A stretch of DNA of 64,000 bases from Gemmatimonas sp. (GCF_031426495.1 NZ_JANPLK010000078.1:62001-126000), one strand, 5' to 3'; shown: positions 33,225 through 42,755, counted from the first letter of the stretch. Notes: generated from the letters alone by a model not told the origin. Program-made: numbers and translations.

Positions 33225-34679
33225 ATGACTCGCTTTCCTCTGGCCATTCTCGTGAGTGCGCTGATGCTGTCGAATTACCCGCTCGAGGCCCAGTCCGCGC
33301 CGGATTTTGCTGCGGTTGACTCCTTCGTGACGCAGGTGATGCGAGCCGACCGGTTGCCCGGCGCGTCGCTGGCGATCGTGCATGCTGGGCAGGTGGTGCA
33401 TGTGCGCGGGTTTGGTACGGATGGCTACCGTCGCCCCGTGACGCCGAACAGCAGTTTTACGCTCGGATCGATGAGCAAGGGGTTCACCGCGCTCGCCATC
33501 ATGCAGTTGGTAGACCGCGGGCGCGTGGAATTGGATGCGCCGGTGCAGCGGTATCTGCCGTGGTTTCGGGTGGCCGACAGTACGGCCAGCAGGCAGATCA
33601 CGGTCCGGCATCTGCTGCTGCACACCAGCGGTATTCCCACACGTGCGCGACGCGCGGCAGGGGCGTCGCGCACCCTGACCGACCACGTCCGCGCATTGGC
33701 TGGCACTGCGTTGGCGCGCGCGCCGGGCGCGGGACATGAGTATGCGAGTCCGAACTATCTCGTGCTCGGTGCGATCATCGAGGCCGTCACAGGCGAGCCG
33801 TACGCGACCTATGTCGAGCGATCGATCTTCGCGCCGCTGCAGATGGGTCACAGTTACACCGATCGGACGCGTGCCATTGCGCAGGGCATGGCGAAGGGAC
33901 ACGTGTATGCGCTCGGCTATCCGCGCGCGACCACGCTCCCCTTCGAGCACGATCGCCTGCCGACGGCGGCGCTGATCAGTAGCGCGCAGGACATGGCGCA
34001 GTTCCTGATCGCGCAGCTCAATGCCGGCAGGTACGAGGGCGCGCGCGTGGCGAGCTCAGCGTCGGTGGAGGCGATGCACACGGGCGGCGCCCCGTCCGAA
34101 GGCTTCTCCTATGCCTTCGGGTGGCGCGACGGAAAGATCGGTGGAGTGCGCGCCGTGCATCACGGTGGCATCACGCCGAACTTCCGTGGAAAGATGGTGT
34201 TGCTGCCGGATTCCGGGTGGGGCGTGGTTGTCCTCACGAATGCCTCTACGGGGATTCCGATGCCGCTCGCTCCGACCAGTCACCGGTTGGCAGACGACAT
34301 CGCCGCGTACCTTGTCGGTGTCCCGCTCCCGCCGCCCACGTCCCCACATCGTACACGCTGGCTAGCGCTTGCCGTGGTCCTGTTCGGCGTGCTGGCGAGC
34401 CAAGTCCGCGGCCTGTGGCGACTACGTCGTGCTCCAGTGCACACTTTCCCAGGCCGAGCCTGGCTGATGGCGGCGTTCGACTTGGCCGTGGGTGCGGTCA
34501 TGGCGATCGTACCGCCGCGCCTACTCGCGGCATCATGGCGAGAGTTGCCGGCGGTCGCCCCGGACCTCGCGCTGTGGCTATTCGTGGTAGCGACCCTCTG
34601 CGCCGCATCGGCCCTGATGCGCATTCGAGCGCTCGCGAGATCGTCCGTCAATTCCACGGGTCCAAGGGCGCTTTTGTGA
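33225..34679 (+). CDS. Beta-lactamase-like serine hydrolase with C-terminal membrane segments
   Basis: A 484-residue exported enzyme. After a signal peptide (about 1-22), the serine beta-lactamase/DD-peptidase fold carries S82-M-S-K85, YASPN as the YxN motif, and HHGG near residue 312 replacing the KTG. About three hydrophobic segments follow after residue 375. Class C-like esterases and D-aminopeptidases share this pattern. A 13-bp direct repeat (GTTGCGATCCCAA, near 33149 and 33170) lies in its leader. Confidence 0.87.
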   Translation: MTRFPLAILVSALMLSNYPLEAQSAPDFAAVDSFVTQVMRADRLPGASLAIVHAGQVVHVRGFGTDGYRRPVTPNSSFTLGSMSKGFTALAIMQLVDRGRVELDAPVQRYLPWFRVADSTASRQITVRHLLLHTSGIPTRARRAAGASRTLTDHVRALAGTALARAPGAGHEYASPNYLVLGAIIEAVTGEPYATYVERSIFAPLQMGHSYTDRTRAIAQGMAKGHVYALGYPRATTLPFEHDRLPTAALISSAQDMAQFLIAQLNAGRYEGARVASSASVEAMHTGGAPSEGFSYAFGWRDGKIGGVRAVHHGGITPNFRGKMVLLPDSGWGVVVLTNASTGIPMPLAPTSHRLADDIAAYLVGVPLPPPTSPHRTRWLALAVVLFGVLASQVRGLWRLRRAPVHTFPGRAWLMAAFDLAVGAVMAIVPPRLLAASWRELPAVAPDLALWLFVVATLCAASALMRIRALARSSVNSTGPRALL

Positions 34680-34838
34680 TGGTAGTGGTCCGCAGGTTCT
34701 GCGATGTGGCGATCGGTGGACCTCGATCTTCCGGGCGATGGTCGGTATCGGTCGATTGCTGCGCGGCCGCTCCCCCTATACCCTTACAGATTCCAACCTT
34801 CCTGTACGCGGCCGGTGTCCCATCACGTGACCAAACCG

Positions 34839-35573
34839 ATGCCTCCTTCCCTCCGCCGTCCGATCCGCCTGGCTGCCTTGAGCGCCGGGCTCGTGGTCAT
34901 GACGGCCTGCGCGACCTCGCGGTCGGCCTCGTCGGCCGGTCCCGCCTTTCAGATGGGTGACGCCGGCGCGGTCGCGCGCGCGCGCGCCGACAGCCTGCGC
35001 TATCCCTGGGTGAAGGCCGACGTGGACTTCATGAGCGGCATGATCCACCACCACGCGCAGGCGATCACGATCTCCCGCTGGGCGCCTTCACATGGCGCAA
35101 GCGCGTCGGTGCAGCGGCTCACGGCGCGCATCATCAATGCGCAGGCCGATGAGATCACGATCATGCAGACGTGGCTGAAAGACCGCCGTCAGACGGTGCC
35201 GATGGTCGATTCCCTCGGCAACGTGACCATGGGCGGTGCGGGGCATGACATGGCGGCCATGGCTGGCCACGATATGTCGGCAATGGGCGGCATGGCCATG
35301 GGCCAAATGTCGATGCCGGGCATGCTCACCGATGCGCAGCTCAAGGAGCTCAACGCCGCGCGCGGCACCGAGTTCGACCGGCTGTTCCTGACCTACATGA
35401 TTCAGCATCACCGCGGCGCCGTCTCGATGGTGAAGACGTTGTTCGCGGCGCAGGGCGCGGGGCAGGACGAAACGGTGTTCAAGTTCGCGAACGATGTCGA
35501 GGTCGATCAGAGCACCGAGATCAAGCGCATGTTCACGATGATGTTGGAGATGGGATTCGCGCCGCCGGCGTAA
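34839..35573 (+). CDS. DUF305 family lipoprotein
   Basis: A 244-residue exported protein with lipobox VVMTAC (Cys near residue 24). The DUF305 pattern is doubled: DFMSGMIHHHAQAI near 70 and TYMIQHHRGAVSMV near 190, His/Met pairs that often bind metal. Between them is a Met/His/Gly-rich stretch (GHDMAAMAGHDMSAMGGMAMGQMSMPGM, about residues 128-165), suited to copper binding. Possible metal stress role; not proven. Confidence 0.85.
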   Translation: MPPSLRRPIRLAALSAGLVVMTACATSRSASSAGPAFQMGDAGAVARARADSLRYPWVKADVDFMSGMIHHHAQAITISRWAPSHGASASVQRLTARIINAQADEITIMQTWLKDRRQTVPMVDSLGNVTMGGAGHDMAAMAGHDMSAMGGMAMGQMSMPGMLTDAQLKELNAARGTEFDRLFLTYMIQHHRGAVSMVKTLFAAQGAGQDETVFKFANDVEVDQSTEIKRMFTMMLEMGFAPPA

Positions 35574-35647
35574 CGTGAAGCGCCGGGCGGGCGAGCTGTT
35601 GGACGTGATGTTGTCGGACTAACCACCTTTTGAACACAGGAACAGAC

Positions 35648-37624
35648 ATGTCAGAAGCACTTCCGCGTCGTCGCGGGGCGAGTGTTGTCACCGGGTACGC
35701 GGCCGTGGCGCTGCTGGGCCTTGCGGCGTGCGCGCCGTCGAAGCCCAAGACCGCCCCGACGCCGATGAACGATCCACGCGTCGGCCTCAAGGCCGGTCTG
35801 TTCGACGCCGGCGAAGCGATCTCGAACATGAAGGTCGTGGCCAAGGCGGTCTCACCGCCGGGCTTCCTCGGCATCACGAACTCCGACCTCGCCTTCACCG
35901 GCAAGTACGCGATTCAGGGTAACTACAATGGCCCGGTGATCTGGGACATTTCGAACCCGGCCAAGCCGACGCTCGTCGTGGCCTACACCTGCCCCGCGTC
36001 GCAGAACGATATCTCGGTATACAAGAACCTGATGTTCATGTCGGCCGAAGCGAACAACGGCCGCGTGGACTGCAAGCCGGGTGGCGTGCCTGATCCCGTG
36101 AGCAAGGAGCGCATGCGTGGCGTGCGCGTGTTCGACATCAGCGATATCCGTAATCCGAAGCTGATCGCGAATGTGCAGACGTGTCGCGGTTCGCACACGC
36201 ACACGGTGCTCGAGGATCCGAAGGACAAGGACAACGTCTACATCTACGTCTCGGGTTCGTCGGGCATCCGCTCGGCGGGTGAACTCGAGGGATGCGCCGA
36301 CGTGGCGGCCAGCGACGCAAACTCCTCGCGCCTGCGCATCGAGATCATCAAGGTGCCGCTCGCCAACCCGGCCTCGGCCGCGGTGGTCGGTCGCGCCAAC
36401 ATCTTCGCCGGGCTCAGCGCGGCCCCGGCGCACGGTCTCTCTGACGCCGACAAGGAAGCGGCGGCGAAGACGCTCGCCACGGCCAAAGCGGCGGGCGCGT
36501 TCATCGCGAAGAATCCGCAGTCGGGCGCCGAGATGGTGGTGCCCCCGCAGGTGATCCGCCCGATGCTCGACAGCGTGATGAAGGCGCGTGGCGGCACGAC
36601 CGCTAATGCGGCGGATAGCGCGGCGGTACGCGGCATGGCGCAGGGCGCGGTGACGCGCATGTTCGCCGGTGCGGCCGGCGGCGGTGGTCGTGGTGGCGAG
36701 CGTTCGCAGTGTCACGACATCACGGTATACCCGGCGCTCGGACTGGCTGGCGGCGCCTGTGAAGGACACGGTCTGCTGCTCGACATCAGCAACCCGACGG
36801 CTCCGGTGCGTCTCGATGCCGCGGCCGACTCGAACTTCGCATACTGGCATTCGGCGACGTTCAACAACGACGGCACGCAGATGCTGTTTTCCGACGAGTG
36901 GGGCGGTGGTTCGTCGCCCAAGTGCCGCGCCGGCGACAAGCCGGAGTGGGGTGCCAACGCGATCTTCTCGATCGTGAACAAGAAGCTCGTGTTCAAGAGC
37001 TACTACAAGATTCCGACCGTGCAGTCGTCGAACGAAAACTGCGTGGCGCACAACGGCTCACTGATTCCGATCCCGGGCCGCGACGTGATGGTGCAGTCGT
37101 GGTACCAGGGCGGCATCTCGGTGTTCGACTGGACGGACCCGTCGCAGCCGAAAGAAATTGCGTCGTTCGATCGCGGCCCGGTGGATTCCACCCGCATGGC
37201 GATGGGCGGTTCGTGGTCGGTGTACTGGTACAACGGATCGATCGTGAGCTCGGAGATCGCGCGTGGTCTCGACGTGGCCGAACTCGTGCCCAGTCAGTAC
37301 ATCTCGCAGAACGAGATCGACGCGGCGAACACGGTAAAGTGGGATTACTTGAACGCGCAGGGTCAGCCGAAGATCTCGTGGCCGCCCAGCTTTGCGCTCG
37401 CGAAGGCGTACACGGACCAGCTGGAGCGGAAGGGCTGTGTGGCGCCGACGAAGATCTCCGAGATCCGCTCGTCGATCTCGAGCGCCGAGAAGACGTCGGG
37501 CGCGGCGCGCAACGCCACGCTGACGAAGCTCGTGACGGATGTCGAAGCCAGCCGTAGCTGCGATCCGAAGAAGACGGATCTGCTGAAGAAGGCGCTGCAG
37601 GATCTGCAGACGCTGGCGATGTAA
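35648..37624 (+). CDS. LVIVD-repeat lipoprotein
   Basis: About 658 residues with lipobox LGLAAC (Cys near residue 28). Repeats of the LVIVD beta-propeller type appear as WDISNPAKPTLV, VFDISDIRNPKLI, LDISNPTAPVRL and FDWTDPSQPKEI. An Ala/Gly-rich insert (about 270-350) and a long C-terminal helical tail (about 560-658) interrupt or extend it. The ATG at 35648 has GGAAC upstream. Surface-exposed binding role is likely; the ligand is unknown. Confidence 0.82.
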   Translation: MSEALPRRRGASVVTGYAAVALLGLAACAPSKPKTAPTPMNDPRVGLKAGLFDAGEAISNMKVVAKAVSPPGFLGITNSDLAFTGKYAIQGNYNGPVIWDISNPAKPTLVVAYTCPASQNDISVYKNLMFMSAEANNGRVDCKPGGVPDPVSKERMRGVRVFDISDIRNPKLIANVQTCRGSHTHTVLEDPKDKDNVYIYVSGSSGIRSAGELEGCADVAASDANSSRLRIEIIKVPLANPASAAVVGRANIFAGLSAAPAHGLSDADKEAAAKTLATAKAAGAFIAKNPQSGAEMVVPPQVIRPMLDSVMKARGGTTANAADSAAVRGMAQGAVTRMFAGAAGGGGRGGERSQCHDITVYPALGLAGGACEGHGLLLDISNPTAPVRLDAAADSNFAYWHSATFNNDGTQMLFSDEWGGGSSPKCRAGDKPEWGANAIFSIVNKKLVFKSYYKIPTVQSSNENCVAHNGSLIPIPGRDVMVQSWYQGGISVFDWTDPSQPKEIASFDRGPVDSTRMAMGGSWSVYWYNGSIVSSEIARGLDVAELVPSQYISQNEIDAANTVKWDYLNAQGQPKISWPPSFALAKAYTDQLERKGCVAPTKISEIRSSISSAEKTSGAARNATLTKLVTDVEASRSCDPKKTDLLKKALQDLQTLAM

Positions 37625-37626
37625 AA

Positions 37627-37654
37627 CGGAGTACGGAGTACGGAGTACGGAGTA
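37627..37654. repeat. Heptamer tandem repeat (CGGAGTA)4
   Basis: Four perfect copies of CGGAGTA follow the LVIVD stop codon. The same heptamer builds the palindromic element at 1774-1871, 36 kb away. Confidence 0.85.
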
Positions 37655-37656
37655 CG

Positions 37657-37688
37657 CAGCCCCCGTTCCAGCAGAGGAGTGGGGGCTG
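37657..37688 (+). terminator. Possible terminator after the LVIVD gene
   Basis: CAGCCCCC (37657-37664) and GGGGGCTG (37681-37688) form a perfect 8-bp stem with a 16-base loop, followed by TGATGTTT. The T tract is weak. Confidence 0.45.
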
Positions 37689-37721
37689 TGATGTTTCTCA
37701 GGCTTTCTTGCGGAGCGATTG

Positions 37722-38090
37722 ATGGCGTCTGATCTCAGTTTCGTGGAGTACGTGCGCGACCAGATGCACGGCGCCGGCGCCGTGACGTTCAAGAAGATGT
37801 TCGGCGAGTACGCGCTGTACATCGACGAGAAGATCGTGGCGCTGGTGTGCGACAATCAGCTGTTCGTGAAACCGACGGTGGCCGGCCGCGCGCTCCTGGG
37901 CACCGTCACGGAAGCGCCGCCGTATCCCGGCGCCAAGCCGCAGCTGCTGATCACGGAACAGCTCGAGGATCAGGAGTTGATCGTCGCCCTGATGCGGGCA
38001 ACGGCGGCCGAGTTGCCGGCGCCCAAGCCGAAGCCCGCGAAGAAAGCACCGAAGAAAGCACCGAAGAAAGCGCCGAAGAAAGCGCGCTGA
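37722..38090 (+). CDS. TfoX N-terminal domain protein with basic tail
   Basis: A 122-residue protein. Residues about 5-90 match the TfoX-N domain (VRDQMHGAGAVTFKKMFGEYALYIDEK). The tail after residue 97 is a Lys/Ala/Pro array encoded by a 12-bp repeat (38036-38086), resembling the C-terminal tails of bacterial histone-H1-like proteins. TfoX-N proteins are linked to competence regulation in some bacteria; here the basic tail suggests nucleic-acid binding. It is one base from the convergent GH9 stop. Confidence 0.85.
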   Translation: MASDLSFVEYVRDQMHGAGAVTFKKMFGEYALYIDEKIVALVCDNQLFVKPTVAGRALLGTVTEAPPYPGAKPQLLITEQLEDQELIVALMRATAAELPAPKPKPAKKAPKKAPKKAPKKAR

Positions 38091-38091
38091 G

Positions 38092-40767
38092 CTACTGCGC
38101 GAACAGGTCGCGCGTGCGTGTGACGTTGCCGTCTTCGATCACGACGGCGGTATACGGCGAGTCGGCCCGCAGCCGCTTCGCGGTCCACACCATCGTGGTT
38201 GGCATACCGCTGCGCAGCGTGACTGTCTGCGCGACGGTGGTCCCGCGCAGATTGTCGGTGCGCAACTCATAGCGGTGTACACCCGTGCCGCTCACGCTGA
38301 GCGTGAAGGTGATCGTGCCGTCAGCGGCGATGGTGCTGCTGAACGCCAGCGTGGGAAATGACGCCTGGTGGCGCGAGAGCGCGTTGCCTATAGTCGTGAC
38401 GGGTAGCAGGTCTTCCATGAGCCACAACCAGCGGCTGCTGGAATGCACCCACACTTCCTTGTACACGTACGTGTTTTGCGACGGCCAGTAGGGCAGGTCA
38501 GTGGTGCCGCGACTCTGCATTCCCACCGGCAGTGACCCTACGAAGTCGGCCGACGACACGCTGTACTGCTGCGCCCAGTCATACCCCTCGCCGTACATCG
38601 TGCTCTGCACGAAGGGATTGCGGCCGACGACCCACTGCGCCTGCTGCTGCGCCAGGTCGAGCCCCGTACTGTCGCCGCGAAGCCGAGAGGCGGTGGAAAG
38701 TGCCTTCGCCTGCGACAGCAGCACGCCGTAGTTGCCGCGACGCTGAAACCACACGGGGAATGCGCGCAGGAACCATCCGTCGCCCATGGGCATACCGGCG
38801 CGCACTTGCGCGGCGTACTGATCCTGTTTCTCCAGATAGCGACCGCCCGACTCGGGCACCTGCACGCTGTCGGCGAGTCGATACACGTAGGCCGGCAACA
38901 CATGATACGGCGCCGTGGTGGTCGCACCACGCTTCTGGTACTCGGCGTAGCGTGCGATCGTGGCGTACCATTGCATCCACTCGGGGTGGTCTGGTAGCGC
39001 ACGCACCAGCTGCGACAGCGCGACAATCGGCGCCTGATCTGACGCCTTGTGAAACTGGTGAAAGATCGTGTCGCGATCGGGACCGGTGTAGAAAAACCCG
39101 GACAGGGGAAACACGGAACCCACGCGCGCGACTTGCTGCGACGCCATCACCACCCGCGCCAGCTCAACCGCCTTGTCGCGGTATCGCGCTTCGCCGGTGG
39201 CCGCGAAGAGCTCGAGTGATGCCGTGATACCGACGCCGGCCAACTCCATGCGCGAGGCGGCGAAGGCCGGCGTGTGCCAGGTGCTCGGCCCTTCGATCCC
39301 CACGATCGCGAACTCCCAGTCTTCGCGCGCCACACGGAGTGCGCGTGCCGCCAGTGCCGGCTCGCGATCCTTCAGCACGCGGTATCCGATGGCTGCCGCG
39401 GCCGACGCGATGTAGTTCACGTTGGGATTGTTCTTCGCTGCTACAAGGCGATCATCCGCATCGCCTGCGATGTTGTTCGACCAGTAGTTGTGCGAACCGA
39501 AGCCGATGCGATAGCCGCCGGGAAAGCGCACGCGCAGCACCCAGTCGAGTCCCCACTTTGCCTCTTCCACGAGGCGTGCCGTGAGTGCCGGGTCGTCGCC
39601 GCGCGCGGCAAGCTTGTCGGCCAGCGCGAACATGGCGTAGGTCGCTTCGCCGGTATTGATCAATCCCTGCGACAGGTCGCCGGCATCATGCCAGCCGCCG
39701 CTCATCGTGAGGCGGGTGCTGTCGTGCGTGGCGAACCAGTCGAGATGATCGATGCCATGCACACCGGGAATGTCATCACCGCACCGGTTGCCATAAAAGA
39801 AATTGAGCGTCTTCCAGATCGACGACTTCCAGACGTCGTTGCCGATGGCGAACGGCTTGCTCGTGATGCCACCGGCGCGCAGCACGTAACTGCCCGGCGT
39901 TTGGATCTCCGAGAAGTCCATCTGCTGAAAGGTGCCGTTGCGCGTTTGCACCGTCGTGATCGGCTTGCGGAGCACCGTTTCGCCGAACGCGATGTCCTGT
40001 ACGCTCACCAACTCGAAGGACTGCGCGGACAGCGCGCTGGCGATCGCGGACTTGGAGCTGCCGGACTGATAGCCGCTGTGACTGAAGGCGATCTTGTTCG
40101 CGCCGGTGACCCAGCCGGTGTGTACATCGGGGTCGACTTTCTGCAGTTCGAGCTTGCCGATCTCGAAGGCGACGTGATCGCCGGCGCCAGCGAGCATGCG
40201 GTTCACGAAATAGCCGATCTCGAGCCGCGTGACACGATCGCGCGCCAACGGATCGATTTCCCACACAATCTGCTGCCAGCCGTTGCGCGCGAAGGTGATG
40301 AAATGGGTGCCTTCACGGTCGTAGCGATCCGGCACCTTCTCCACGCCGTCATTGTGCAGCACAAGTTGCAGAGGCAGCACGGGAATGCCGGCGAAGTCGG
40401 GGCGCACCCAGAGCGAAAGTCGGTTGTAGCCGCTCCAGTCCTCGTTGGGGAACGTGCGCTGCAGATTGACACTCGAGAGCCGTGCGCGGTTCGGGGCAGG
40501 CGCATTCCGGAACATCTGCAGCTCCACGCGGAGCGACCGCATGTCGCCGAGCGCCGGCTGTTGCGGAGAGGACACGGTGCCGGTGCCGCTGAACTTCCAC
40601 GCTGACGGCTGCGTAAAGTCATCGAGTACCCGACTGGCCAGCACCGGCTTCTGCAGCCAGCCGAATTCGGCTGAGTTGACATGCTCGATCGGGAGCAGCG
40701 GCCGCTGGGCGCGGGCCGACAGCGAAGTAAGCAGCAGCGCGGCAGCAGCGGTGAGCGCGAATCGCAT
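38092..40767 (-). CDS. Glycoside hydrolase family 9 (endoglucanase-type) with N-terminal domains
   Basis: An 891-residue exported enzyme. The signal peptide spans about 1-21. A beta-rich N-terminal part of about 300 residues precedes an Ig-like domain (DFSEIQTPGSYVL) typical of GH9 theme D. The catalytic (alpha/alpha)6 barrel has GGWHDAGDLSQG near residue 358, supplying the paired Asp, and KEVWVHSSSRW near 770 with the acid Glu. A C-terminal Ig-like module of about 85 residues follows. Likely substrates are cellulose or mixed-linkage glucans; no other cellulase is in the window. Confidence 0.88.
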   Translation of the reverse strand: MRFALTAAAALLLTSLSARAQRPLLPIEHVNSAEFGWLQKPVLASRVLDDFTQPSAWKFSGTGTVSSPQQPALGDMRSLRVELQMFRNAPAPNRARLSSVNLQRTFPNEDWSGYNRLSLWVRPDFAGIPVLPLQLVLHNDGVEKVPDRYDREGTHFITFARNGWQQIVWEIDPLARDRVTRLEIGYFVNRMLAGAGDHVAFEIGKLELQKVDPDVHTGWVTGANKIAFSHSGYQSGSSKSAIASALSAQSFELVSVQDIAFGETVLRKPITTVQTRNGTFQQMDFSEIQTPGSYVLRAGGITSKPFAIGNDVWKSSIWKTLNFFYGNRCGDDIPGVHGIDHLDWFATHDSTRLTMSGGWHDAGDLSQGLINTGEATYAMFALADKLAARGDDPALTARLVEEAKWGLDWVLRVRFPGGYRIGFGSHNYWSNNIAGDADDRLVAAKNNPNVNYIASAAAAIGYRVLKDREPALAARALRVAREDWEFAIVGIEGPSTWHTPAFAASRMELAGVGITASLELFAATGEARYRDKAVELARVVMASQQVARVGSVFPLSGFFYTGPDRDTIFHQFHKASDQAPIVALSQLVRALPDHPEWMQWYATIARYAEYQKRGATTTAPYHVLPAYVYRLADSVQVPESGGRYLEKQDQYAAQVRAGMPMGDGWFLRAFPVWFQRRGNYGVLLSQAKALSTASRLRGDSTGLDLAQQQAQWVVGRNPFVQSTMYGEGYDWAQQYSVSSADFVGSLPVGMQSRGTTDLPYWPSQNTYVYKEVWVHSSSRWLWLMEDLLPVTTIGNALSRHQASFPTLAFSSTIAADGTITFTLSVSGTGVHRYELRTDNLRGTTVAQTVTLRSGMPTTMVWTAKRLRADSPYTAVVIEDGNVTRTRDLFAQ

Positions 40768-40989
40768 GGCAACGGTGTGGCGACGGGGGGAAGCGATCGA
40801 TTGCAACGGATGGTGGTGCGGACGGTCGCAGGCGTAAGCTGATCAGTGTGCCCGATGGTGCAAGGTGCGGCGGCTGTTGGGGCGACGCCACTGCGGTGAC
40901 GCCACCGCGGAACGCCCGCCCGGCGGCGCGAGTATCAATGAGGCAGTGCAACCGCTTTTCCGCGCGCGACTCTCCAATGGAGCAGCACC

Positions 40990-41265
40990 ATGACGAATGC
41001 CTGGCACGTGCTGGTGACCTATGCCTCGGGCTTTGAGGCCGACCTGGCGATCGCCCGCCTCGAATCGGCGGAGATCCCGGCGATGCGCGACAGCAATGAT
41101 ACGGTGGGCATTTTCGGGCCTGGCTTTCAGGGTGCGACGGCGCGCGGCGTATCCGTGCTCGTGCCGGAGGCGTTCGTCGACGATGCGCGTGCGGTGCTCG
41201 TCGATGTGGTGTCGGCCGATGCGGTCGAGGATGAGCCTCCCGAGGGCTACATTAGCGAGTCCTGA
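40990..41265 (+). CDS. DUF2007 family signal-transducing-like protein
   Basis: A 91-residue cytoplasmic protein. The start WHVLVTYASGFEADLAIARLESAEIPAMR and the later VLVPEAFVDDARAVL match the DUF2007 ferredoxin-like fold. The role is unknown; such proteins are often near kinases or metabolic genes. ATG 40990 has GGAG upstream. Confidence 0.85.
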   Translation: MTNAWHVLVTYASGFEADLAIARLESAEIPAMRDSNDTVGIFGPGFQGATARGVSVLVPEAFVDDARAVLVDVVSADAVEDEPPEGYISES

Positions 41266-41310
41266 GCAGCACCGACGATTACGTCCGCATTTTCCGAGGC
41301 ATTGGGTCCT

Positions 41311-41637
41311 ATGGCACGCTCGCGCATTTCAAACGTGATCTACGTCGGGGTCGGTTCGCACGTGGTAGCGATTCAGGCGTCGTCGGGCGAGGAGTTGTGG
41401 CGCACAAAGCTCAAGAACTCGAGCTTCGTCACCGTCTCGTTGGAAGGTGACGCACTGTACGCCGGCGCCGGCGGGGAAGTGTTCTGCCTCGAACCGACCT
41501 CCGGACAGATTCTGTGGCACAACAAGCTCAAGGGGCTCGGCTTGGGTATCGTCGCGTTCACGGGCTCGAGCGTCAGCGCGGCGCAGGCGGCGGCCATGGC
41601 CGCGCAGGCCGCGGCGACAACGGCCGCCACGGTATAG
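41311..41637 (+). CDS. Short PQQ-like beta-propeller repeat protein
   Basis: A 108-residue protein with two PQQ-type blade motifs (VVAIQASSGEELWRTKL and VFCLEPTSGQILWHNKL). A full propeller needs seven or eight blades, so this is a truncated or oligomerising form. It has no signal peptide. The Ala-rich C-terminus (AAQAAAMAAQAAATTAATV) is low-complexity. Confidence 0.8.
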   Translation: MARSRISNVIYVGVGSHVVAIQASSGEELWRTKLKNSSFVTVSLEGDALYAGAGGEVFCLEPTSGQILWHNKLKGLGLGIVAFTGSSVSAAQAAAMAAQAAATTAATV

Positions 41638-41768
41638 TTCAACCGCGATTCCGGTCTTTTCGAATCGCGATCGAATCGCTATCGAGCCGCGCCGCCTCGC
41701 CCGGTACCGGCTGTGATAGCTTTCAGTCGAACGCCCATATCGTCGAATTCCGCCCTGAGCCCGTCCCG

Positions 41769-41963
41769 ATGCAGAAGAAACGAGCAGTTGTCCTCCAGCA
41801 GGAGTGGGGCGGAAAGCCCTGCGATCACCCCGCCTTCGCCAAGGAATACGATCTGGGGGCACGCACCGGGAGCTTCATCTGCACGCAATGCGGTAGGACC
41901 TTCACGTTTCGCGAGAAGGCTGAGATCGTTGCCGTGCGTCCGGCCGAGGACACGGCTGAGTAG
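41769..41963 (+). CDS. Small zinc-ribbon-like protein
   Basis: A 64-residue protein with CDHPAF and FICTQCGRTFT, a Cys/His set suited to zinc. It follows the PQQ-like gene. It was too short for most callers but has a plausible ribosome region and conserved-looking core. Function unknown. Confidence 0.65.
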   Translation: MQKKRAVVLQQEWGGKPCDHPAFAKEYDLGARTGSFICTQCGRTFTFREKAEIVAVRPAEDTAE

Positions 41964-42161
41964 CCAGATCGGCGACAACGAATGTGCCAAGAATGGGCAC
42001 CAATGTGCGAACGAAATGCTTGAAGACATGAACACACGGTGATGCGCAGTGCGTCATCATGCCTGGCGAAGTGGCCATGCGCCGGACTGTTCATCACGGG
42101 AACGTGTGCATGACATCCATGCAGTCCAGACTTGTGATTGCGCTGTTTGATGGAGTTTGAG

Positions 42162-42623
42162 ATGACGACCAATACGGAAAGCGCGACCCCGACCCACGTT
42201 GCGCTGCATGATATCGTCGACACCGCGGTAGCGGCTGGTAGCTTCACGACGCTCGTGGCGGCCGTCACGGCCGCTGGACTCGGTGAGACGCTCAAGGGCG
42301 CGGGCCCGTTCACGGTGTTCGCACCGACCGACGAGGCCTTTGCGAAGCTTCCCGCCGGCACGGTCGAGAATCTCCTGAAGCCGGAGAACAAGGACACGCT
42401 GGTGTCGATCCTCACGTATCATGTTGTGCCGGGCAAGGTCATGTCGGCGGACATCGCCGGCAAGGCGTTGCACGTGAAGACGGTGCAGGGTGCGGACGTC
42501 GCCGTCGACGCGACGAACGGCGTGACGGTTGGTGGCGCCACGGTGGTCACGGCCGACATCGAAGCGACGAACGGCGTGATCCACGTGATCGATGCGGTCA
42601 TCATGCCGCCGACGGCCGCGTAA
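42162..42623 (+). CDS. Fasciclin-domain protein
   Basis: A 153-residue protein that is a single fasciclin (FAS1) domain: [53 protein letters not shown] and [13 protein letters not shown]. No signal peptide is seen, although FAS1 domains are usually adhesive and exported. The ATG at 42162 has GGAG six bases upstream; ATG 42150 overlaps that site. Confidence 0.93.
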   Translation: MTTNTESATPTHVALHDIVDTAVAAGSFTTLVAAVTAAGLGETLKGAGPFTVFAPTDEAFAKLPAGTVENLLKPENKDTLVSILTYHVVPGKVMSADIAGKALHVKTVQGADVAVDATNGVTVGGATVVTADIEATNGVIHVIDAVIMPPTAA

Positions 42624-42681
42624 TTGCCTGGCGTGCTGCGCGCGGTCGGTTGAAGAACTGATTGCGCGGAGTGTGCAGAGG

Positions 42682-42729
42682 GCGCAGAGGCGCAGAGAGC
42701 GGCAGGATATGCTCTCTGTGCCTCTGCGC
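42682..42729. repeat. Inverted repeat, possible terminator or dispersed element
   Basis: An 18-bp arm (42682-42699) pairs with 42712-42729, with a single G-T wobble, around a 12-base loop. The arms are the CGCAGAGG/CCTCTGCG type seen as dispersed intergenic repeats in many genomes. It lies between the fasciclin and DUF188 genes. Confidence 0.6.
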
Positions 42730-42755
42730 GCTTCGGATGTCATGTACATTGAATC

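Noticed and set aside
37627..37654. CRISPR-like array
   Set aside because: The 7-bp units are contiguous without spacers and cas genes are absent.
42040..42059. Imperfect hairpin TGATGCGCA/TGCGTCATCA after the zinc-ribbon gene
   Set aside because: The stem has a bulge and no T tract; it is too weak to call a terminator or riboswitch.
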